Source: an uncultured Desulfuromonadales bacterium | GTDB lineage: Bacteria; Desulfobacterota; Desulfuromonadia; Desulfuromonadales; Geopsychrobacteraceae | DNA length: 45,813 nucleotides | Reading direction: 5' to 3' | Assembly (NCBI GenBank): GCA_947259685.1 | Contig: CAMYNC010000043.1 | Span: forward strand, 1,241-47,053 | In this document: in pieces, positions 1 to 7,292 of the stretch | Layout of the letters: each line of letters begins with the position of its first letter | Position numbering within the stretch: position 1 is the stretch's first letter | Notes under the pieces: model-generated | Database searches by the model: none | The model's input: the letters and a program-made list of their open reading frames with translations, nothing else | What the model was told of the DNA's origin: nothing | Position numbers and translations under genes: made by a program

Positions 1-558
1 AGCAAGGTCGCCGGCAGCGCTGAGGAACGCTTCGGCACTATCGACCAGTCCTTCGGCCTGCCTTCTTCTGTGACACTCATCACCGCTGCGGTTCAGGAGC
101 TGCTGTTACGATTCGAGCAGCGACGGCGGCAACAGGACGAGACCCGCCTGGTGCTCTTTTACAATGTTCCGCTCAAGGGTGCTGCCTACAGCCAAGCCAT
201 GATTCACCTGTTGCCGCCGGACCGGACGTGGCTGGAGAAGATCGGCGGTCGGCACTGGCCCGGCCGGAGCCTGCCCCTATACACCCTGCCTTGGGGGGAG
301 CTCTTTGCGGCGCTTATCGGCGAATACCTGTTCGTCTCGCTGTTTCGAGCCTTTGCCGCCTCGCTGGCCGCCGAGAACGCGGCCCGCCTGGCCGCCATGC
401 AGCGAGCCGAAAATAACATCGAGGAGATGAAGGGCGCGCTGTCCGCTCGCTATCATTCCCTGCGGCAAAGCACCATCACCGAGGAGCTGCTCGATGTCAT
501 TTCCGGATTCGAAGCGCTGACATCAAAGGAGAGTGAAGAAGAGACATCGGGAGTCTGA
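1..558 (+). CDS. atpG: N-type (alternate) F1Fo ATP synthase gamma subunit, 3' part
   Basis: The reading frame is open from the first base of the window, so this is the C-terminal 185 residues of a gene that starts upstream. The last 70 residues carry the conserved C-terminal helix of ATP synthase gamma: SLFRAFAASLAAENAARLAA, then a segment with RAENNIEEM and a run ending ITEELLDVISGFEAL. In F1 this helix turns inside the alpha3beta3 ring and couples rotation to ATP synthesis or hydrolysis. The wording (RQSTITEELLDVISG) fits the alternate N-ATPase gamma better than the standard housekeeping one. In N-ATPase operons gamma is the last gene, which agrees with the terminator-like hairpin downstream. 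Family assignment is firm; the N-type assignment and Na+ specificity are inferred. Confidence 0.85.
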   Translation, partial: SKVAGSAEERFGTIDQSFGLPSSVTLITAAVQELLLRFEQRRRQQDETRLVLFYNVPLKGAAYSQAMIHLLPPDRTWLEKIGGRHWPGRSLPLYTLPWGELFAALIGEYLFVSLFRAFAASLAAENAARLAAMQRAENNIEEMKGALSARYHSLRQSTITEELLDVISGFEALTSKESEEETSGV

Positions 559-627
559 GACCGAACAACGCTTTCTCTTGCAACATTCGTCCCGCGCAAG
601 GCTGGTGTGGTTCAGGATGCTAAGCAA

Positions 628-656
628 CAGGCACTGGTTAAATGCCTGCCTGTTTT
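628..656 (+). terminator. Possible terminator of the ATPase operon
   Basis: A perfect 6-bp stem CAGGCA/TGCCTG (628-633 with 643-648) is followed by a short T run (652-656). It lies between the ATPase gamma stop and the antiporter ribosome binding site. The stem is short and the T run is four bases away, so this is only a moderate candidate. Confidence 0.4.
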
Positions 657-684
657 TAGGGCCGTTCAGCAAAAAGGAAGTGCT

Positions 685-1947
685 ATGGAATTGATCGATT
701 TCAACATATTCGAATGGCTGAAGACGGCTCATCCGCTTTTCTTCCTGGGGTTGCTTCTGTTGTTTAGCCATGTCGGGGGGAAACTGGCTAACGCTCTCAA
801 GGCTCCCCGAGTGACCGGCTATCTGGTCGTCGGGGTGTTGCTTAGCCCTTCGGTTCTGGGGCTTTTTCACGAGAAGCTGGTCAAGGAGGATCTGACCCTG
901 ATCACCGATATCGCGTTGTCGATCATCGCCTTTTCCATCGGGGGCGCCCTGGGATGGGCAAAGTTGAAAAGACTCGGCAAGCACATCCTCTGGATCACAT
1001 TGGCCGAAGCTTCCGCCGCTTTTTTTGTGGTTACGGTGGTTCTCTGCTTGGCATTTTTTCTGCTCAACGGCTTCACGCCCCTCGCGCCTGCTTTCTTGAC
1101 CGTCTACCTGCCGATGGCCCTGATGATAGGAGCGCTCAGTTCGGCCACGGCACCGGCGGCGACGCTGGCCATAATCCATGAATACAAAGCGAAAGGACCT
1201 TTGACCGCTATCCTGCTGGGAGTTGTCGCCCTGGATGACGGTCTGGCCATTTTCTTCTTCGCCTTTGCTGCTGCCATCGCCCACAGCTTGGTGAACCATG
1301 CAGCCATCACTTGGTTGAGTGTCCTGGTTTCTCCTCTTCTTTCCATTCTGGTTTCCCTGGGGATAGGCGGGGTGGTCGGGATACTCCTGCATAAGCTGAT
1401 CCGTTTTGTTCCCCGCAAGAAGGCTATGTTCGGGGTGATGACCGGGGCTGTTTTTCTGGTCGGAGGTCTGGCGATCAGCCTGAAGGTCTCTCCTCTGCTG
1501 GCCAATATGATGCTGGGATTTGTGGTGACCAATTTCGTCGCACGCCATGAGGACCTTTTCGCAGTGGTGGAGAACATCGAGGAGCCAATCTTCGGGATGT
1601 TTTTCACCCTGGCCGGTGCTAATTTCGATTTTCGGGTGATCTGGGCAGCGGGCGGGCTTGCCCTGTTGATAATCCTGGGAAGATTTGCAGGAAAGTGGTT
1701 GGGATGCCATTTCGGAGCTCGAATATCAGGAGCCCCCAATGTGGTCCAAAAGTATCTGAGTTTTGCTATTTTGCCGCAGGCCGGTGTCGCCGTTGGGTTG
1801 GTGCTGGTGGCCAAGGAGGTATTCGGGGCGACCCATCAGGCAGAAGTGATGGTCAATGCGGTGCTGGGAGCGGTCATCATCAACGAGCTGCTGACCCCGT
1901 TTTCCGTCCGTTTCGCGCTCTTGAAGGCAGGTGAAGCAATGCGCTGA
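685..1947 (+). CDS. CPA-type cation/proton antiporter
   Basis: A 420-residue integral membrane protein with about 11-13 hydrophobic segments, matching the Na+/H+ exchanger fold (Pfam PF00999). The ion-binding region shows SATAPAAT at residues 153-160 and an Asp-Asp pair (VALDDGLAI, D184-D185). That pair is typical of electrogenic two-proton antiporters of the NapA/CPA2 kind. The ATG at 685 was chosen because AAGGAAG lies just before it; an upstream in-frame start at 607 lacks a ribosome site and would add a non-hydrophobic leader. It would exchange Na+ or K+ for protons across the inner membrane. Its place behind an N-type ATPase suggests Na+ or pH homeostasis. Ion specificity cannot be read from the sequence. 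Confidence 0.85.
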   Translation: MELIDFNIFEWLKTAHPLFFLGLLLLFSHVGGKLANALKAPRVTGYLVVGVLLSPSVLGLFHEKLVKEDLTLITDIALSIIAFSIGGALGWAKLKRLGKHILWITLAEASAAFFVVTVVLCLAFFLLNGFTPLAPAFLTVYLPMALMIGALSSATAPAATLAIIHEYKAKGPLTAILLGVVALDDGLAIFFFAFAAAIAHSLVNHAAITWLSVLVSPLLSILVSLGIGGVVGILLHKLIRFVPRKKAMFGVMTGAVFLVGGLAISLKVSPLLANMMLGFVVTNFVARHEDLFAVVENIEEPIFGMFFTLAGANFDFRVIWAAGGLALLIILGRFAGKWLGCHFGARISGAPNVVQKYLSFAILPQAGVAVGLVLVAKEVFGATHQAEVMVNAVLGAVIINELLTPFSVRFALLKAGEAMR

Positions 1948-2002
1948 TATTTGGCAAATCAAACCGTATTTATTGCGTCGGCCGAGTGAAAGGGAAGGAA
2001 TC

Positions 2003-2479
2003 ATGGAGGTAGAAAAAGTACTAAATAGCACCAGAGTCAGCGCGGTGGTTGCGCTCATCAAGAAGAGAAGCCTTCCGCTCATACCTGAAAACGCGACCAT
2101 TAAAGAAGTCGTCGACGCCATGACCAGCATTGAGCACAGCCGACTCATTTACGTGGTAGACGAGGAGGGCAGACTCTCAGGCACCATTTCCCTGGGGTTG
2201 CTGACTCGGCATGTCTTCTCGCCCAGCCACGAGCCGCAAATCCACCCGAGGCATCTCATCGACATGATTACCGCCGAAACCGCCAAGGACATCATGCAAA
2301 AAAACACCGTGGTTGCCACCGAAGAGGAAGAAGTGGGCAAGGTGTTGCGGAGAATGCTCGGGGCCAATGTGAAAGAGATCCCCGTTCTGGATAGAGAGAA
2401 AAGAGTTGTTGCAGATATCACCATCGTTGATCTGTTAAGGTTTCTTTTCAACGCAACTGGACTTGATTGTCTCTCATAG
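2003..2479 (+). CDS. Two-CBS-domain protein
   Basis: 158 residues made up almost entirely of a CBS pair. The first CBS motif runs about residues 20-80 (SLPLIPENATIKEVVDAM, then RLIYVVDEEGRLSGTIS). The second runs about 95-150 (DIMQKNTVVATEEEEV, then KEIPVLDREKRVVADI). CBS pairs bind adenine nucleotides and gate partner proteins. The ATG at 2003 follows a GGGAAGGA ribosome site; a longer in-frame start at 1931 overlaps the antiporter and has none. It starts 55 bases after the antiporter stop, so it may be a soluble nucleotide-sensing regulator of that transporter. That partner assignment is inference. Confidence 0.8.
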   Translation: MEVEKVLNSTRVSAVVALIKKRSLPLIPENATIKEVVDAMTSIEHSRLIYVVDEEGRLSGTISLGLLTRHVFSPSHEPQIHPRHLIDMITAETAKDIMQKNTVVATEEEEVGKVLRRMLGANVKEIPVLDREKRVVADITIVDLLRFLFNATGLDCLS

Positions 2480-2566
2480 AATCGAGTTAAGACCTGACAA
2501 ACAATGTGCGGAGATGTTGAGACCAAGGGAAGGGGTTTATGGGTCAGCAGAAAGTGAGGGCATATT

Positions 2567-3271
2567 ATGTCCCTGGTTGTTGCTAAGCAGTTGATTAAAA
2601 CCTATGTCACCGGTGACATCAAGGTTGAAGCGATTCGCGGGGTTGATTTCTCCATTGAACCGGCCTCTTTTGTGTCATTTATCGGTCCTTCAGGGAGCGG
2701 GAAATCGACATTGCTGAACATGATCGGTTGCCTTGATCCGCCGACGGCGGGGGACCTTCAGGTTGCCGGGCAGGAAATCACCCATCTGAATCGCCAGGAT
2801 GCGGCCCGCTTTCGCGGTGAGAATATCGGCTTTGTGTTTCAGGATTTCAATCTGCTTCCGGTTTTAACTGTCTTCGAAAATGTCGAATACCCACTGCAGA
2901 TGGTACAAGACTGGCCCAGGGAGAAGCGGAAGAAACGGGTTCAGGAACTGCTGGATGCAGTCGGGATGGCGGACCAGGGGCACAAGTATCCCAGCCAGAT
3001 CTCCGGTGGTCAGAAACAGCGGGTTGCGGTGGCCAGGGCTCTGGTCACCAATGCCAAGCTGGTGCTGGCGGATGAACCGACCGCCAACCTGGACCGGGAA
3101 ACCGCCAATCGGGTTATCGGCCTGATGAAGCAGATGCGTGACGAGTTCAATACGACATTTATCTTTTCCACTCACGATCCGCGCATCGTCGATAACGTTG
3201 AAATCACTTTTGCTCTCGAAGATGGCAGCTTGCTCGGGCACGAGAAGTCCGGAGGGGGTAAGCATGGGTAA
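2567..3271 (+). CDS. ABC exporter ATP-binding protein (LolD/MacB type)
   Basis: 234 residues with every ABC ATPase landmark: Walker A GPSGSGKST (40-48), Q-loop Q92, signature SGGQKQR (from 146), Walker B LVLADEP (165-171) and switch His in STHD (H203). Its length and the order of its motifs match the LolD/MacB/FtsE group, which works with FtsX-fold permeases on substrates taken from the membrane or periplasm instead of pumping them through a channel. The ribosome site is GTGAGGG. Its last 8 bases overlap the permease start, so the two are translationally coupled. Substrate unknown. Confidence 0.92.
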   Translation: MSLVVAKQLIKTYVTGDIKVEAIRGVDFSIEPASFVSFIGPSGSGKSTLLNMIGCLDPPTAGDLQVAGQEITHLNRQDAARFRGENIGFVFQDFNLLPVLTVFENVEYPLQMVQDWPREKRKKRVQELLDAVGMADQGHKYPSQISGGQKQRVAVARALVTNAKLVLADEPTANLDRETANRVIGLMKQMRDEFNTTFIFSTHDPRIVDNVEITFALEDGSLLGHEKSGGGKHG

Positions 3272-4508
3272 TATTTTCAAACTTGCGGCGAGAAACCTGT
3301 TCCGTTACAAACGGCGAACTCTGCTGACCTCCATGCTGATCACTCTGGGGGTGGTCGCAGTGCTGTTGTTTATCTCCGTCTCCGGCTCATTTAGGGCGTT
3401 GATGGTTGGACAGGTCACCGATTCAATGCTCGGCCACATTCAGGTTCACAAAAATGGTTACCTGGCTTCGGTTGACAGCTTGCCGCTTAATCGCAACCTG
3501 ACCGGCAAGCAGATTGATAAAGTTGTGCAGGTTCTGGCAGGGGAAGATGCGGTTGAGGCCTATTCCATGCGCATCAAGCTGGGGGCGATGTTCAGTAATT
3601 TTACTGAAACGACCAGTATCCGCTTGAACGCGGTCACTCCGCAGGATGAAATCAAGACTGCGCCCTTGTTGACCGAACGAATTCTGAAAGGGGAAAAAGA
3701 GGACCTGCTCAAACAGGGTGAAATTCTGATTCCGGAACTGATCGCCAAGGGGATGAAGGTCAAGATCGGTGACGGGATTGTCCTGGTGGCCACCAACAAG
3801 GATGGCTCGGTTAATGGTCAGAATTTTATGGTGCGTGGAATTCTGGAAGGCATTTCCGGACCGGGCGGACGTGACGGCATGATCCATATTGACGATGCCA
3901 AGTCGCTGCTCAGGATCGATGCTGCCGAGGTCAGTGAAATTGCTATACGCCTGAAAGATATTGCCCAGTTGCCGACAGTTTTTGCCAGCCTGCAGGCCGA
4001 ACTGGGAGCGATCAAAAATCAGCAGGGGCTGCCGGTTTTCGAGGTGCATACCTGGGAGAGCATCTCTCCCTTCTTCAATATTGCCAAAATGATCGATCTG
4101 ATGACCTTCTTTATCAAGGTCATGCTGGTGGCGATTGTGCTGGTCAGTATCATGAACGTGATGATCATGGCCGTCTACGAACGGATCAACGAGATCGGCA
4201 CCATCTCGGCTATGGGGACTCTACCAAGCAAAATTCTCGGACTTTTTGTCGTTGAAGGCTTTTTGCTGGGGGTTCTTGGAACCGTTGTCGGTACGGCAAT
4301 CAGCCTGATCAGCATTGCGATCATGAATGTGACGCAGATCAGTTTCGACTTCGGGCGCCAGACCGGACTGCTGCTATCACCGACGATCCAAGCCGCGGAC
4401 GTGGTTCTGGTCGTGGTGATTGTTATTGCTATTGCCGTTGTCGCCAGTTTGCAGCCGGCCTGGAAAGCGGCCACGATGGATCCGATCGCGGCCTTGCGGC
4501 ATGTTTAA
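3264..4508 (+). CDS. FtsX/MacB-fold ABC permease
   Basis: 414 residues with an N-terminal membrane helix at about residues 20-42, a periplasmic MacB_PCD-like domain of roughly 220 residues, and three C-terminal helices. This is the 4-TM layout of LolC/LolE/MacB permeases. The FtsX signature region shows YERINEIGTISAMGT followed by the hydrophobic stretch LGLFVVEGFLLGVLGTVVGT. The ATG at 3264 follows GGAGGGGG and overlaps the ATPase gene; a longer upstream frame runs through the ATPase gene and is not used. With the ATPase it would form a mechanotransmission-type exporter passing substrate to the periplasmic LolA-like protein encoded two genes on. Confidence 0.9.
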   Translation: MGNIFKLAARNLFRYKRRTLLTSMLITLGVVAVLLFISVSGSFRALMVGQVTDSMLGHIQVHKNGYLASVDSLPLNRNLTGKQIDKVVQVLAGEDAVEAYSMRIKLGAMFSNFTETTSIRLNAVTPQDEIKTAPLLTERILKGEKEDLLKQGEILIPELIAKGMKVKIGDGIVLVATNKDGSVNGQNFMVRGILEGISGPGGRDGMIHIDDAKSLLRIDAAEVSEIAIRLKDIAQLPTVFASLQAELGAIKNQQGLPVFEVHTWESISPFFNIAKMIDLMTFFIKVMLVAIVLVSIMNVMIMAVYERINEIGTISAMGTLPSKILGLFVVEGFLLGVLGTVVGTAISLISIAIMNVTQISFDFGRQTGLLLSPTIQAADVVLVVVIVIAIAVVASLQPAWKAATMDPIAALRHV

Positions 4509-4530
4509 ACCTACAAACAGGAGAATTGGC

Positions 4531-4932
4531 ATGTGCTTTTTCAAAATGAGAACCCTTTTGATTCTGACTTTTCTCGGGTTGCAGTTGGCTTTCGGTGCAA
4601 CCGCTGCCGAAAATACCGCCTCCATCGCCGTGGCGGCGGACGGCTCGGGACCGGAGGCGGCGGTCAGCGAAAAGGCCGGCAGGGCAGCCTACTTTCTTTT
4701 TTTTGATGGGAATGGAAATTTTCTGGCGGCAGAGAAAAACTCATTTAGCTGTCTTCCCGGCGGGGCCGGTTCAAAAGCAGCAGTTTTTCTCTCTGGTAAG
4801 GGGGTTGCTTTGGTTATCGCCGGCGACTTCGGATCCAAGATGAAGCGGGCCTTGAGCTCAAATAAAATAAAATTCATTCTGCAAGCAGGAGTTGCCCATG
4901 AGGTTGTTAAAGCAGTTATTAAAGAACAGTAA
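4531..4932 (+). CDS. Exported NifX/NifB-type dinitrogenase cofactor-binding domain protein
   Basis: 133 residues. A signal peptide (MRTLLILTFLGLQLAFGATA, about residues 7-26) is followed by one domain of the NifX/NafY/MTH1175 family (Pfam PF02579). Family landmarks: an opening IAVAADG, GRAAYFLFFDGNG in the middle, GGAGSKAAVFLSGKGV, then VIAGDFGSKMKRAL and a C-terminal AHEVVKAV. Family members bind iron-molybdenum cofactor precursors or other metal clusters in the cytoplasm; a secretory signal on one is unusual. The mature part has a single Cys. It starts 22 bases after the permease and overlaps the next gene by 35 bases, so it belongs to the operon. The fold call is from motif recognition; the ligand is unknown. 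Confidence 0.75.
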   Translation: MCFFKMRTLLILTFLGLQLAFGATAAENTASIAVAADGSGPEAAVSEKAGRAAYFLFFDGNGNFLAAEKNSFSCLPGGAGSKAAVFLSGKGVALVIAGDFGSKMKRALSSNKIKFILQAGVAHEVVKAVIKEQ

Positions 4933-5659
4933 AATCTTGGTAATTCTGTTGCCGGTCTTACTGTGCGCTACCACGGTGGCTCAGGCTCTGGACGGCACGG
5001 CTATTCTGCTGCAGGTGGATAAAAATTTGAACCCTGAGTCTTACGAGATGTATCGCAAATTGATCAATATTGAGCCTGACGGCAGTAAAAAGGAATTTGT
5101 TCTCTATTCGGTGAAAAAGGGACGGGACAAGATGGTCGCCCTGTTCCTTTCTCCGGCCAGTGAAAAGGGGCGCTCCACCCTGCGCCTGAACGACAACATG
5201 TGGCTCTATATCCCCAATGTCGGCAAGCCGATCCGGATCACCAGTCTGCAGTCGGTGGTCGGTGGAGTGTTCAACAATTCAGATATCCTGCGCCTTGACT
5301 ACAGCGCCGAATATGATGTGACAAGCGTGACCGAAGAGGGTGCTTTCTACCTCCTTGATCTCAAAGCAAAGTCGAATGCTATCGCCTATGACAAGCTGAA
5401 GATGCGGGTTGATAAGAAGGCCCTGGTTCCCACCAAGATTGAGTGTTTTGCCTCCAGCGGCATGCTGATCAAAACTCTCTATTACAAGGAACCGAAAGAT
5501 TTCGGCAATGGCGTGGTGCGCCCGTCGGTGCTGGAAACCGACAGCCCACTTTACAAAGGCTATAAGTCGGCCATGATCTACGCCAGGATTAGCCAGAAAG
5601 AACTTGCGGATGAGATCTTTTCCCTCAACTATCTGCCGCGGGTAGATGAGCTGCGATAG
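4898..5659 (+). CDS. Periplasmic outer-membrane lipoprotein-sorting (LolA-like) protein
   Basis: 253 residues with an N-terminal signal peptide (hydrophobic core ILVILLPVLLCATTVAQA, cleavage near ALDG). The mature part resembles the LolA_like family (Pfam PF17131): KFVLYSVKKGRDKM-type strands, NDNMWLYIPNVGKPIRI, and a segment around DILRLDYSAEYDV. Such proteins have a half-open beta-barrel cavity that carries lipid-like cargo across the periplasm. The ATG at 4898 follows AGGAG at a 6-base gap and lies inside the end of the NifX-like gene. The operon supplies an ABC exporter before it and an outer-membrane barrel after it, so it is probably the periplasmic shuttle. Cargo unknown. Confidence 0.8.
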   Translation: MRLLKQLLKNSKILVILLPVLLCATTVAQALDGTAILLQVDKNLNPESYEMYRKLINIEPDGSKKEFVLYSVKKGRDKMVALFLSPASEKGRSTLRLNDNMWLYIPNVGKPIRITSLQSVVGGVFNNSDILRLDYSAEYDVTSVTEEGAFYLLDLKAKSNAIAYDKLKMRVDKKALVPTKIECFASSGMLIKTLYYKEPKDFGNGVVRPSVLETDSPLYKGYKSAMIYARISQKELADEIFSLNYLPRVDELR

Positions 5660-5703
5660 TTAATTCATGCCATGGTAAATGAGCAGATGCTGATGAGGGT
5701 CAG

Positions 5704-7020
5704 ATGGTTTTGACAAAACAGCTAGTTGTTGCGGCTTGTTGGTTCCATCTAGTGGCCGTGGGATTGTCTGCCCCTGCTTTATGCCTGGCCGAGGAATACA
5801 GCTTCGATCTGGACGAATTCGAAAAGAAGAGTTTTGAATGGGGCGGTTATGCCGAACTGAAGTGGGATCACAACCGGATCAACCGGGTTGGTGCCTTTGG
5901 CCTGCTTGGATTCTACGCTAACCCGCGCTCAGATCTGGACCGACTGACATCAACAGTTCAATTGGATGGCAACTACAATAAGGGCATACTCGATTTCAAC
6001 TGGCGTTTGCAGGCTTCTACCCGGAATGACCAGGTCGAATCCGAACAGAACCTGGATATCTTCTCCGCTTACGCCAGCATTAAGTCGGCTCCTTCTGCCA
6101 CCTTCGAAATTGGTAAAAAAACCTTCAAATGGGGCAAGGGCTATGCCTGGAACCCGGTCGGTTTTATCGAGCGTCCCAAAGATCCAAATAATCCGGAAGA
6201 AGCCCTTGAAGGCTATGTTGTCGCGGCTATCGACCTGATCAAGAGTTTTCCCGGGACACTGCAGACACTGGCATTGACAGGGGTGGTGCTGCCGGTCCGG
6301 GAAGATGTCAACAATGATTTCGGCGAGCTGAACCATAACAATTTTGCCGCTAAGCTTTATCTTCTTTACCGTGATACCGATATCGATTTTGTCGTGTTCA
6401 CCGGTGACAGCCGCTCAACCCGCTATGGGATAGATTTCTCGAAAAACCTGGCCACTAATTTCGAAATACATGGGGAGCTGGCTCACACTCCTGAACAGAG
6501 AGTAAAAGTTCTTAACAATTCTGGGATCCTGGAAAGTCTTGAAAAATCCGTCACCAGTTATCTGCTGGGCCTGCGTTATTTGACTGAAAACGACCTTACC
6601 ACCATCCTTGAGTATTACCACAACGATGCGGGCTACTCCGAGATGGAGATGGATCGGTTTTACCAACTGGTCAGTGATGCCAACAAACAATATAACAACA
6701 CAGGAGAGGACAGCCTTTTTAGCCAGGCAGCCCTCATCAGCAAGGCCGGTTATGCTAAACCTCAGTCGGGACGCAACTATCTCTACGGCAGAATTACCCA
6801 GAAGGAGCCGTTCGATCTGCTCTATTTCATTCCAGGGATAACCGCAATCTTCAACCTTGACGATGAGAGTTATTCCTTCAGCCCCGAAGCAGTTTACACT
6901 GGGTTTACCAACTGGGAATTACGCTTGCGATATTCACTTATTGATGGTGGAAGGTTCACTGAGCACGGTGAAAAGCTCAACAGAAGTAAGCTGGAACTGA
7001 GAGTCCGATATTATTTTTAG
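5704..7020 (+). CDS. Outer-membrane beta-barrel protein
   Basis: 438 residues. It begins with a signal peptide (about residues 1-28) and ends in Phe after alternating strands (LELRVRYYF), the usual BAM recognition signature. The rest is rich in alternating aromatic/polar strands, such as FEWGGYAELKWDH, LDFNWRLQAST and WELRLRYSLIDGG, as expected for a 14-18-strand barrel. It resembles the DUF1302/alginate-export type barrels found next to LolA-like proteins in other proteobacteria, but I cannot assign the family firmly. A GAGGGT ribosome site precedes the ATG. As the last gene of the operon it is the likely outer-membrane end of the export route. Confidence 0.75.
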   Translation: MVLTKQLVVAACWFHLVAVGLSAPALCLAEEYSFDLDEFEKKSFEWGGYAELKWDHNRINRVGAFGLLGFYANPRSDLDRLTSTVQLDGNYNKGILDFNWRLQASTRNDQVESEQNLDIFSAYASIKSAPSATFEIGKKTFKWGKGYAWNPVGFIERPKDPNNPEEALEGYVVAAIDLIKSFPGTLQTLALTGVVLPVREDVNNDFGELNHNNFAAKLYLLYRDTDIDFVVFTGDSRSTRYGIDFSKNLATNFEIHGELAHTPEQRVKVLNNSGILESLEKSVTSYLLGLRYLTENDLTTILEYYHNDAGYSEMEMDRFYQLVSDANKQYNNTGEDSLFSQAALISKAGYAKPQSGRNYLYGRITQKEPFDLLYFIPGITAIFNLDDESYSFSPEAVYTGFTNWELRLRYSLIDGGRFTEHGEKLNRSKLELRVRYYF

Positions 7021-7120
7021 GACCTATATGTTGAGTGCGGCTGTTAATCACAGGAAACCATTCATTTATCCTTGAAATTAATAAGCGTCAGCATTAAATT
7101 GCACATGCATTTTATATGAC

Positions 7121-7145
7121 GGGGGCAACAATCCGTTGCAGCCCC
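7121..7145 (+). other. GC-rich hairpin downstream of the export operon
   Basis: GCAAC (7125-7129) pairs with GTTGC (7135-7139), extended by GGGG/CCCC with a two-base bulge. No T run follows, so it is not a classic intrinsic terminator. It is the only clear structure in the 272 bases between the beta-barrel gene and the SulP gene. Confidence 0.35.
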
Positions 7146-7292
7146 GCCTTGCGATCATACTTACAAAGTGTTCGTTAAGGTACCTATCACCTGGCCCAGC
7201 CTTTACCCTGCGGTTCAGCCCCTCGCGTAGAGACGCACGACCATCTGATTTCTATCTGACGACGAAACTATCAGTGCCTGGAGGTTTGTCTG

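Noticed and set aside
523..1710. A 395-codon open frame on the minus strand
   Set aside because: It lies antisense to the antiporter, is rich in Gln, His and Arg, has no family and no ribosome site; it is a shadow of the membrane gene.
1104..1814. A 236-codon open frame on the minus strand
   Set aside because: Also antisense to the antiporter, with no motif; the plus-strand gene explains it.
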